From Brevipalpus yothersi (Eukaryota; Arthropoda; Arachnida; Trombidiformes; Tenuipalpidae), in contig QZCP01000071.1 in the NCBI GenBank assembly GCA_003956705.1, positions 62,001 through 126,000 of the forward strand: a DNA stretch of 64,000 nt, given 5' to 3'. Shown one piece after another: positions 21,777 to 32,773 of this stretch. The position numbers were made by a program, and so were the translations under genes. The notes beneath the pieces were generated by a model. That model was not told where the DNA came from. It made no database searches and was given only the letters and a program-made list of their open reading frames with translations. Within the stretch, counting starts at the first letter, position 1. The number at the start of each line of letters is the position of its first letter.

Positions 21777-24724
21777 TCAATCGACGAGAATACTCTTCTG
21801 TTGGAATCTCGGGGAATGTTCCATACCCTGTCTCTTTGATGGAGGTATAAGGTGAGCAGGTAGATCTGTCGGCAAATCGTGACCCTTCAATTTGACATTA
21901 ATCAGATGCATAGCCAAGGCAAACTCATCCGAATCAAGAGAACCATCATGATCGACATCTGCTAATCTCCAAACTTTTGATAATACTGAATTAGGCAACT
22001 TGGACTTGATCAACTCTTGTTTAACAAGAGCTCCAGAAACTTTGCCATCTTGAGGGCCAAGCTTTTGGAATATGTCATCATAGGCCGGCTTATCTTTAGC
22101 CACTATCCAGTTGGGATCGAAAGCACCTTCATCAATACCCTCTCCTCTACCAAAGCCGAACGGAGATTCATGAGGTCCTTCGAATGCACCTCCCTTTACT
22201 GTGGTTTCTTCCTTGGGTTTCGTGAGTTGTTCCTGTAAAAGTTTCAATTATCATGTATGAGAAGAAGGTGGAAATGGTGGAAAAATATGATCGTTATGCG
22301 AAAAAAAAGAACGGGATTAGATGGAGGTCAATTGCAGGATAATGTGCATGCCAGCTCGAAAAAAAGAGGATCATAGTGCATCATAATAACAGAAATGATG
22401 GTACACATGAATGAGTAAGATCTATCAGCTGAAAGAGGTCAAATCAAAATGTTTAGCTCATCTCAAGTGGTTCTACCCATTGATCAGAGCAATCTGCGAA
22501 TCCTGTGGAAGATTCTTCATTTTGATTATCATCATCAGTTCAGATTGGAGGAGAGAGAGATTCCTAATTCATCATATCCTGAATGTTTCTCAAAGATGTG
22601 CATGAAAGAAAAATGAAAAATTGAACTCATGTCTAATTCACGAGACTGACAAAATCATTTCATTAAGCTGTGTCACTATGAACTGTCAACTGGAATTCAA
22701 ATCGAACTGTTGAATCAAGATTTCAGATGGATTTCAAGATGGTGAAAAAGAGGAGGAAAGTGAAAAAGAAACTAAATCTAACCACCAAGAATCGACCAAA
22801 CTAATTCGATAGGTCATCATTGCTTAAGAGGGGTAGAAGTATAGAGAGAAGAGCAGAAACAAAGGACACAAGGACAACACATACAAAAGTCTGCAATTAA
22901 GGATTTGATCGATTGAGAAAGAGCCGAAGATCAGATAATATTAGCGAGATAATTGAGCGCTAAGCATTGGTATACTTTTTTCTTTTGGGAACCGCAGGCG
23001 GTCTTGTCACCTCAGTGTCACTAATAGTTTCAGAATTTTTTTCCGACACATTAGCACTCGATTGAGAGATTGGTAGAACTTGTGTTGAACTGACTCCAGT
23101 TTTTCGCTCTATTCTCGTTCTGATCTTGAGCTCTTTCTCTACCATAGAGGTAATTAGACTGCTTTTCACCTGAGGAATTTGAGACATAAGTCGAGCAATG
23201 TCTTCCTTAAGCATTTTGTCAACACCATCGATTAGTTTTTTGTTAAGTTGATTAAATTTAGCCCAATCACAATCGAGAAGTTTCTCTTGCATTTCAGCCA
23301 AAGGAGGAAAATCTCCTTCAGCAATAGCATGTTCCTTTGCAATAGCTGCATACACGGTGGATAGGTGCTTTATGAGCTCCTTCTTTTTGCTGCCTTTTCC
23401 ATACAGAGAAGGCATCTCTTTCTTCAGATAGCTGATTATGAAGGCATGTACCTAGAGTGGGATGAAGAAAAAAAATGTAAACAAGTTAAACTGGTTTAAC
23501 CATAAATCGTAGGCACTCGACACTCAAGGGTCTAACGATGGTTAATTATGATGATCTCAATTCTTGGGGATCAATTCGAAAATCGAAAAATCAGCTGAGA
23601 TTCATCATGTACAATCGTAGGTTTCAGGTGAAGGAAGAGAGGGGCGGATGATAAAGGAGAGTAAATAGATGATGGAGATGAAAGTTTTGATGTAAGAGAG
23701 ATTCTTTCCCGGAGGAAGGAAAGAGTTTGTTAGACGGAGAAAAGGCTATAAATAATGAAGGATATTAAAAATAATATGATGTGAAGAGAAGAGAGAAAAA
23801 GAAATTGAATCATACTTTAGCCAATCTTGCTCTCTTGATGAGATCATTTAGCTTACGTAAGGCAGAGTTTCGTGGTAAGCTTTGAAGATCAGAAAACAAG
23901 TCTTGCTCTTCGGCTTCAAACAGTTTACGATTACTATCGTAGCGTAACGGTTCGTCCCAAAAAGAGCCAATGTAAACACGAGAAACTTCCGGTGTGTTGA
24001 AAACTTTGCCTAGAGACCACATCAATGCTCCATACACTCTCATCAGCTGTTGATGGTCAACCATATCGGCTTTGTTGAGAACAATACGTATTTTGTCATC
24101 ATGGCCCCGAAGAGCTTCTATTGATCGCTTGAATTCATCAGAAATGTCTAGCTTATGGGCGTCAAACAATAAGATGATACGATCTACTCTCTCCGCAAAC
24201 CATTCCAGAACACCAGTGAAATCATAGCCACGATCAACTCTTTGTTTTTCACCGGATAGTATACCAGGAGTATCGATAAGTGTAACACTTTCGAGTACAG
24301 GTGAATTAACACATGAACACTGGAGACGATTCAAAAAATTACCACCAAATTTGCTGAGAGCTCGAAAGTGTTTCTTGGGATCCACAACCAATGCATTACC
24401 GGGAGTAACAGTGTCCTGACTACCGTGCATAACGATTATGAACTTATCAGTGGTAGGCTCTGGTCCAATTCGAATACCGGGGAAATCCTGTTCCAATAGA
24501 TATCGAATGAAGGTTGTCTTACCAGTAGAATACTGGCCAACCAGTAAGATCATCGGTATTGCATCAAAATCAGCATCCTCAAGAGGTGGTGAATGAAATT
24601 CTCGGAACAAATAGTGTTCCTCGAGAGGTAAAATTTTGGTTTTATATAACCTTTTGAGGCCTTCATTGACGGAGATGAATGTATCCTGCTCTTTACGATC
24701 ACTGTTCTTGAGGAAACTCAACAT
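21777..24724 (-). CDS. EHD: EH-domain-containing ATPase (EHD1-4 / Past1 family)
   Basis: Dynamin-like ATPase that tubulates and cuts endosomal membranes in endocytic recycling. Exons are 24724-23816, 23451-23170 and 22232-21777, all in phase 0, giving 548 residues, normal for EHDs. The N-terminal helix is followed by a P-loop (GQYSTGKTT, residues 63-71), switch/DTPG (LIDTPGILSGEKQR) and NKAD (VLNKADMVD). A helical middle domain and the linker VKGGAFEG follow. The C-terminal EH domain has one clear EF-hand loop (DVDHDGSLDSDEF) and the NPF-binding tryptophan (KVWRLADVD). The protein ends with the standard PAHLIPPSKR tail plus a short extension. Invertebrates usually have a single EHD gene (Past1 in flies). 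The middle exon also reads on past its donor (see separate entry). Confidence 0.97.
22960..23169 (-). other. In-frame read-through of EHD exon 2 (possible alternative C-terminus)
   Basis: If the donor after ...LMSQIPQ (CAG|GTGAAA) is not used, the frame stays open for 69 more codons to TAG at 22960. This would replace the EH domain with a charged tail containing RPPAVPKRKKY, which looks like an SH3-ligand core. It is either intron retention with function or chance. Confidence 0.3.
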
Positions 24725-26131
24725 CTTTAATGTTTAATCGAATCTGTAGAAACCAGTCAACAACAATTAATAATCAAAAAATAATTTCTCTCTCCTCTCT
24801 CCTCACTTCTATTCACTTCACAATCAACAATCTTGAAAAGAAAAAATGACAAGTTGACAACTTGTATGTACACTTGTATTATGTTGAGTTGGTGAAGTTC
24901 AACTGTTGTATTTACTATACAGCCAAAGGCTGGGAGCATAGCTGCTGCTGCGCCATCTTTTTTACATTGTATCTGTAGCATTCTGGTTCGTAAGAATATC
25001 AAATTTCGAAATAAAATTTGGCCGATTATTGGACGTTAATTGATTAGAACACAATAATCAACCGAGAGGTCTGAGAATTTTTCCCTAGAAGTGAGCTTAC
25101 TAATGATACTTGAAGATTTTTTCCCTCTATTTTTAGAGGAAAAAATATCGTACAATGATCGCTGCTGTGAGCGACCGAGCGATAGATGATTTATCGGGAA
25201 TTCAAGGAATTCATGGAATGTGATCGACTTTTGTCCATTTTAAATGTAATCCAATTATTTTGAGCTCCTCAATTTTTATCAATATGAACCTTAACTCACT
25301 AGTAAAATGGGGATGGTATTTTTGCAGATTTTTCCATTCAGTCAATTGGATAGGATTTTATCTCAAATGCTTTTAATGAACCAAAAATGATAGTATTTCA
25401 TGAGATAAAGTTAGCCAGTCAATTTGACATTGCATTCTGAAAATTGTCTGATCGACTCAAGAAACATTGACTTCGTTCTCATTTTAGCTCAGCCTTGTCT
25501 GTCGATGATTCTTATGAATTGACCATTCTTTGGACGGAGAGGAAAGATATTAAGTTTCATGATGGAATCGGAGAAGCCAAATGGGTCAGAGATCTGATGT
25601 GATAGCAAAATTTTAGGGGAAACAAATTAAGTCAGCGTATAGATCATGATTTCCTGAGTAACAATGACGAGGCTGATTTACGATCAGTGAAAGTATCTTA
25701 CATCTTGTGGAAGCAATCTGTTCCGTGTTAGGAGAGAGAAAGAGAAGTTTCCATCAGGGAGGAGATCGAGAAAGTCAATTTTTCGAGAGGGAGGATCTCA
25801 AATGAGCTTGTCATTGAAAGCAACCAAATAATCGTTGTTCTCAGATTTGCTCAGTGATGGCTGAAATTCGGTGAAGAGATGAGAAGAGAAATAAAATTTC
25901 TCGGCAGTAAAAGGGTGAAGAGAGAAAGTTCGATTCTCTCTCGATTTAATCTTTTTATTGACTAGCTAGCCATATTATAGGCATCATTATGGGCATCTTT
26001 AAAAATTCATTCATAAATTCACGTCACTAAATGGAGTAAAATTGTTGATCTGAATTCGACAAAGGAGATCACATGTTCTAGCCTTGAAAATTGATCAGCT
26101 TGAGCCTGCTAAATAAATATTTTATGAATAA
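24725..26131. other. Intergenic region between TONSL 3' end and EHD 5' end
   Basis: No gene seen. The first few hundred bases next to 24724 should hold the EHD promoter and leader; the part next to 26131 holds the TONSL 3' UTR. Confidence 0.6.
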
Positions 26132-29100
26132 CTAGCGAAGGACTTTAGCACTGCTCTTTCCTAAAGTATTTGATATATCTGATTTGTCGAAAATAGTGCT
26201 CGAAAAATCGTTAAACCGCACATCCAAGGTAGAGAGTGTAGAATATTGGAGGACAGAATTGAGGAGAAAATCTACGGAGTCATCACGCAAATGATTGTAG
26301 CTGAGATTAATACTGGATAAACTTGGAAGATTCTTGGCAGTCAATATCGGAATTCGATCTCGAGTGAAACCAGTTCCTTTGAGATTGATTTCACTCAAAT
26401 TTTTCATCGTTGAAATGGCTTCACCCAACAAAAAATTGGAATCATTGATTATCACATCGGTAAATGATAAATCTAAGCAACGAAGATTTGCTTGATGCTT
26501 GAGAGCCTCAAGAAGTGCTTGTGAATGAAGCTTTCCCAATCGAACATTATTCAATGTCAGACATCCACTGCTATCGGCTAACCTGAGAATATGCACCAAA
26601 TCGGTGTAAGGCTTTATCGATCGCTTTTTGCAACTTTCTTCGTAGCGTTTATCAAGAGGATCCAGTTCCCAGGATTGCACATCGGCATAGACTTCATTTT
26701 CAGGGACAACGTCCGTGATCAGGTCTTCAGCTCCAAATATTGCAGAGTCCTTATTCATTAGAGACAGAACAGGCTTCAATTGCCAACTACGAGCATATCT
26801 TTCAGCGATACGTTCTGCTAACCAGCCTATGGTGTGAGTTTTTCCTTGTACGGGTACCAAAAGAGTTTTCCCATTAACGTGAACTTTAATCAAAATTTTG
26901 TCCTCCTTTAAAGGCTGAACGTTGACACCTCTGGACGAAGCAGTGGAGCAAGTTGTTGCGGCAGACTGCTGAGAAGTACTAGATACTATTTCTTCACACT
27001 CTTGAGGCACTGTATATTCATTCTGATGGCGATTACTCTGGTTTGTTGGCTTTCTCTTAGGAAACATACAATCTATATTGATATCTTGTGGTTCAGAATA
27101 ATCCGCTGAAAGGGAATCCTGATCATCATCTCGATCATCAACGATGAAATCATCCAATTCTCCACGATCTTCTTGGACATTTGGCATTTCTACGCCATCA
27201 TTGCCTAACATATCATCTCTCATGAATTTCGGGTTGCGAGATCGATTACGCGGTTGATCTTTGGACTTTGATGAAGCATGAGTAGAACTTCCAGAGTTCT
27301 TTGAGCTTCTAGTTCCTTTAAAAGGATCTCTCATTGGACGATCTTTCATCAGAGTAGGATCTATATCAGGCTCCAGCCACGAATCATTGAGAACTTCATT
27401 TTCATTTATCAATGATCTGATTCTAGGTCTTGTATCTGATTGAGCTTCAGATGAATGAGATACTGCATTAGGTCGTCGCTGTCTAGCTATTTCATCCCTA
27501 TACGCTCTGGCTCCATCACCACCTTCTCTGGAGTTCTCATTCATTCGAATCTTACGAGGTGGACTAGAGATATCGATTTCGCGACAGTTTCTCAATCCAA
27601 TCAGAGGCTTTTCAAAAGCAGTCGAGCGAGATGAATGAGATCGCTTGGATCCTTTGATAGACTTGACAGAGGAGAAATCGTAACCAGATTCCTTCATTTT
27701 TTCCTTCAATTCATTAATGAGTAGCTGATAATCATCCATTTCCTCTGACGCTGGGGACTGCTGCGAAACGTAAGCTTGGAAGCAGTCCAGAGGAGTGTTA
27801 CCTTCCTCATCCTGTCTGACGACATTGGCACCATTGCGGATTAGAATACGAATCACTGCCAAATTACCATTCACACATGCATCATGGAGAGGAGTAGTTC
27901 CACCACAAAGATCACCACCTCTATCATTCAAATTTGCTCCATGATCAATAAGGTATTTCACCACTTCAGCGTGACCATGATTGGCCGCCTCATGAATAGG
28001 AAGCCAGCCTGCATTATCTCGAGGATTGACAGGATGACCCATCTCAATTAATTTCACAACTCGAGTGATATCACCAGCGATACATGCAACATGTAGAGGT
28101 GTTTCTCCTTTCTCATTCACTTTGAAGTCAGACTTTTTATTGGGACGACGAACTCTCAGAGCTTTACCAGCCACCACTTCTTCTCCTTTCTCATCTTCAG
28201 ACTCATCAGTCAAGTCTGAAACGGTACTTTGATTATCCACTCTATTCTCATCTTCTTCTGAGTCTTGTTCTTCGACTTCAGCACCTGTAGGAAGAAAAAA
28301 AATATAATCTTCTAATCTATGACTTTTTAAGACAAAAAAAATACCTTGACTATTGAAATCGGTAGGGATCAAGAGCAATTGATCATCGACTTCTTCTATT
28401 TTGGATTCTTTAAGGGGATGATCACCATTTTCCAGATAATACTTATAATCTTTCAAAACAAGCCGCTTTAGACTTGATGAATTGCCGCACTTAGTCAGTA
28501 GATAAGAATAATCAGTTTCTATTTCATCCTCTGGACGATTCAATTTGATTTTACAGTCGATGATTTTAAGTAAAGATTTGACTTCTTCATCGAGTATACC
28601 ACTTCTACAATCAAGTTCCTTGTAAAAGCAATCCAGAGCTGTCGAAGGCTGATCATTATCGAGATATGTTTGCCCAAGAGAAACATAGATAATAGCTAAA
28701 TCCTCTGGGCTTTTCCCAAGTTTCAAGGCACATTCAAGCTCTTTGTTATAATAGTCTGTTGCTGTCTTGAAGCAACCGATTTCAACGAAGAGATCGCCCA
28801 ATCTATCATAAAGTTTACACTTATCCTCATCATCTTGACTACTATTCAGCTCTTTCAGTGTTTCTATAACTTTTTTCAAAATTTTACATCCTACAATAGC
28901 TTTAGATCGCTGTTCATCATCATTAGACCTCAAATGATAAACTTGTTTGAAGCAATGTCGAGATCCATCGAAATCAGCACGAAGTATCAAAAGATTTGCT
29001 TTACTCAATAGAGCTTCTCCTAGGCTGATTTTATCTTTGGCACTTTTAGCACTCTTCACAGCACCATCAAGCAATTCCTTGGCTTTATCCAATTTTCCAA

Positions 29101-29849
29101 TACTCTGACAAAAATTACCCCAATCAAGTTGTGACTTAATTAACTCTTCCTTGAACTTATATTGGGATGCTAGCTCAAAAGAGCGCTGATAAAACTTCAT
29201 GACTTGATCGTAATCTTTCTTGTGCTCATGAACCAGAGCTAAATTCAGATTGGCACGGCATCTCATACGAGCACATTCTTCTTCTCCTACTTTATCTCTT
29301 AATCTGAAAACAATGGTAAATCATCAAGTTAATAGGTTTTGCTTATTACACTGAGGCCATAAGTTTACGGGCAACTTTCACTCCAAATGAAACTTACAAT
29401 TTTGTTTCCGCTATTTTCAAAGAACGTTCATAAAGATCTCTTGCTTTCTCCAAAGATGATTGATTCTTGCTTGTATCAGCATTATAATGAAGCCAATAAG
29501 TTCGACCAAAAGTGGCTGCAGCTCGCTGTTGTTCCGATATATTGTCCAATTCAGCAGCAATTCGAAGATATTCACGTAAATGAGTTAAAGCTGTTTTGAA
29601 ATGATTGGTCATCGCTAAACATTCACCAATATTACGATGAGCAATGGCTTGACCAAGAGGATCTTTCAACATCTCACACAATCCAAGTTCTTCCTTATGT
29701 TCATCAATGGCTTCCGAATATTGTCCAAGATCAGAATATTTTCTACCCAAACAATTGCAAGTGTTGGCAGCTTCACGATAATTTTTTTTAGCCAAAGCCT
29801 TCGCTTTGTCTCGCTGGAGAGCACGAATTTCACCCATATCATCCATCAT
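26132..29849 (-). CDS. TONSL: Tonsoku-like protein (TONSL)
   Basis: Nuclear scaffold that binds new histone H4 unmethylated at K20 and, with MMS22L, promotes RAD51 loading at damaged replication forks. Exons are 29849-29398, 29303-28345 and 28284-26132 (phases 2 and 1), giving 1187 residues. Order: about eight TPR-type helical repeats (1-400), an acidic stretch (about 475-505), three ankyrin repeats (about 528-635), a disordered basic region, a ubiquitin-like domain (about 930-1010), and leucine-rich repeats (LRCLDLSFTDV, LSEINLKGTGF, LSSINLSYNHL, LSTLDVRFND). The H4-reading residues of the human ankyrin domain look kept: GWLPIHEAANHGH and PLHDACVNGN. It is shorter than the human protein (1378) because it has fewer leucine-rich repeats. 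The second intron is only 60 bases and has no in-frame stop, so retention would add 20 residues. Confidence 0.95.
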
Positions 29850-30218
29850 CTATCAACTTATTCTCACCACTTAAGATTAAATTATAAATAATCAAATTAA
29901 ACACCAGCCAATTATAATCTCAAAATTGATTCAATTTCAAAGTTTCACAAACACAAAAATTGTTGTACTTATTGCTGAAACACAAAAACAAAACTTTTGC
30001 CGCTTCTTTAATGTTGTCAAGATTATGTACTTTGAGCATGCTTCATGATTGTGTGAACACATTTTCCATCAAGTTTTGGTGATCAAGACCCGGTTTCAAT
30101 GTACATGTTGTTCATGTCCATATCTGTGAATGAAAATATAAATCATGTTGATTGTGAAGTGATTAGAGTCTAGTCATTGGTAGTGAAAGGGAATTTTCTG
30201 TTAATTGAATGTGATATA
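29850..30218. promoter_or_regulatory. Shared bidirectional promoter region, TONSL / TIM22
   Basis: Only 369 bases separate the two divergent start codons, so both promoters and leaders must lie here. No TATA box is obvious on either side, as is common for housekeeping pairs. Confidence 0.6.
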
Positions 30219-31372
30219 ATGAATGATACAAATCAATCGCCGATTTTTGGTTCTCTAAGTCCACCATCTGACTATGCAACTGGTTCCAATGGCAATGATT
30301 CTCCTGATTTATTTACGGTAGGGATGATGATAATGATTGATTTTGATGTATGCTTATCTGCTATCTTTCTTATTATAGCAAATGTCCGCCATTTATGGTC
30401 CTGACTATTGGAGAAAGAGTAAATCATTGGAAAGATATTTAGCTGGAAAAGGAGCTCTTAGAAATGATTATAGAATGTTGGAAAGTGCGATGGAAAGTTG
30501 TGCTTTCAGGACAATTATGAGCGGTGTGGCTGGCTTGGGACTTGGAGCTGCTATTGGACTTTTTTCGGCCAGTGTAGGGCCTGATGTGGGTCTTATAGAT
30601 CCGGAAAAGCAAACTGTTCGAGTTATTTTGCGAGATATGAGAACCAAAATGGTTTCTCATGCTAAAAATTTCGCTATTATCGGGGCAATATTTGCAGCGA
30701 CTGAATGTACAATCGAATCGGTGAGTCAAAGATTGATCATTTTCGATAATCGGAAAACTAGACAAACAATTAGGATCAAACAAATTTTTCTCATTATTCG
30801 TCTTTTTAAGGATTCAATTCAACTTCGTAATCAAGTACAAATCTCATCCGAAACGAGGTATCAAAAGATTTATCGTTTTCGTAGATCGAGAATACTGAAA
30901 CTTCCTAACTTGATTCTTTCTCTGTTGGTTATTGAACTGAATAGCCTATCGAGATAGCCTCTGGAATCCAAATTCTTTAGCTTTCAGATTTTTGATCTCT
31001 TGAATGCAAATAAAATCACAAATGCGTGATTTTAATTTGATAACTTTATCGCTATAACTCTCTTTGAATCGTCCATGAAATTCATTTACCTTGGAGACTT
31101 TTCTCATTCCACAGCAGTGATATAATCAAATCTTCAAATGGATAATTTTGATCATCATCATGCTCTATGGCTTGCACATTATCCTACTTTCATCTTATCT
31201 TTTCTCTCACTTTACTTTGTAGCATCGAGGCAAGACCGACTGGAAGAATGGAACGATGGCCGGCTTCTGTACCGGTGGACTTTTGGGTCTGCGTGCTGGT
31301 CCCAAAGCCGGTCTGATGGGAGCTGCAGGATTTGCCGCTTTTTCGACTCTTATAGAATATTATCTTAGATAA
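30219..31372 (+). CDS. TIMM22: Mitochondrial carrier-import translocase TIM22
   Basis: Channel subunit of the inner-membrane complex that inserts carrier proteins. Exons are 30219-30317, 30379-30720 and 31223-31372, all phase 0, giving 196 residues, almost exactly the human length. After a Ser/Pro/Asn-rich N-terminus come the family's segments: SCAFRTIMSGVAGLGLGAAI, FSASVGP, MRTKMVSHAKNFAIIGAIF, ECTIES, then RGKTDWKNGTMAGFCTGG and AAGFAAFSTLIEYYLR. Four membrane segments with glycine zippers are visible. The start is ATG 30219; the frame is open upstream but has no earlier ATG. The second intron (502 bases) is longer than most here. Confidence 0.96.
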
Positions 31373-32773
31373 ATTTGTCCTATCGTTGAAAAATATTGTT
31401 ACATCTTAGATACCCTCCTTCATTTATGATACTTTTTTCCATTGTACATGAAGAAACATGTAAAAATTTCATCAAAGCCTTTACACCCTCCTCACAAAAT
31501 GTAATTTATCTTTGCTCTGGATTCAAAAAGAAAAAAATTCTTTCAAATCAATCAGAAAATTTTCTCATTCAATCATTTCTCTCACCATCATTGCTATTTT
31601 TATTTCCATGATGCAATTATCACAGAGAGAGAGAAAGAAAGAGAGACCATCTCCACACCTCATAAGCTCTCAGAAAAAGGTGTCATTCAACCCATCATCT
31701 CACAAGTCTAGACTTTTCATCTCCATTAACCATATTGATAAGCCGAATAAATTGAATTCACCACACACACACTTTCCACAATCCACATACATCAATCTGT
31801 CTACCACTTAACTTCACACCTGCCATACTTAATCGGCATTTCTTTAAATCACCCCAAGTTGCTGATGATGTTCAGTTCTTGACCTCTCTTTCTTCATCTC
31901 GAAATCGAATAATCGAAGCTTCACCTGGAAGAAAGGCAAAAGATAGGAAAAAATAAGAAGGTTTCAGCATTCATAATGTGTAACTGCAATAGTATTGAAG
32001 TTGAAGAGCGAAGCAGCAGCAGTCAGGGACTTGAGCAGTATATGAGAGCTGTACATGGCAAGCTCTTTGCTTTGGGCAAAGTGAAGAGAGAAAATGAACC
32101 TTTGATTGTGTTTTGATCCCATAAATATAGTCTCTCTTTCATCATTTAATATGATTATTGTATGATCATTACTTGTTCCTCAATGTTGATACAATGAAAT
32201 ACAGTATATCCTATTAAATCATTGTAAATATAATTCATCAACAACAGATCATCAACCACAATTTTCATCGACAATCACTTGATATTTCTCCCTTCATAAA
32301 ACCCTTATTCACACACATTTACTTTTTTCTTCTCATTTTGGTGGACAAGATCTGCAAATTTGATCATAGTGGGCAAACTAAATCGATTCTGTTGTAAAGT
32401 TAGTTGTTGATGTTTGAATACTAACAATTATCATTACTACTTTGATAATTACACACATATTATTACCAAAGAGTTGTGTTTCAAATTCAATATGACTATT
32501 TTACTTGTCCAATATCATGACGATCAACTTCACAGGCCACTTGGAAGCCATAAGTGATATAAATACACACACATATTATACTAATTCCATCAATTTACAA
32601 GCCAAGAAAGTGTCCAAATACATTTGGTGGTTACAGTGAACATCGCCAAATTGTGTGTTTGTGTGTGTGTCTGATAGAATCCGATTTAGTCAAATTAGAG
32701 TGAAGAGCTATCAGTCGATCTCTTCATTCTCTATTCTATTCTAATATCTATCTATTTCTCATCTATCATCAAC
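31373..32773. other. Intergenic region between TIM22 and BRPF
   Basis: No coding exon supported. It contains short CA/CT runs and AT-rich DNA; the right part should contain the BRPF promoter and leader. Confidence 0.6.
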
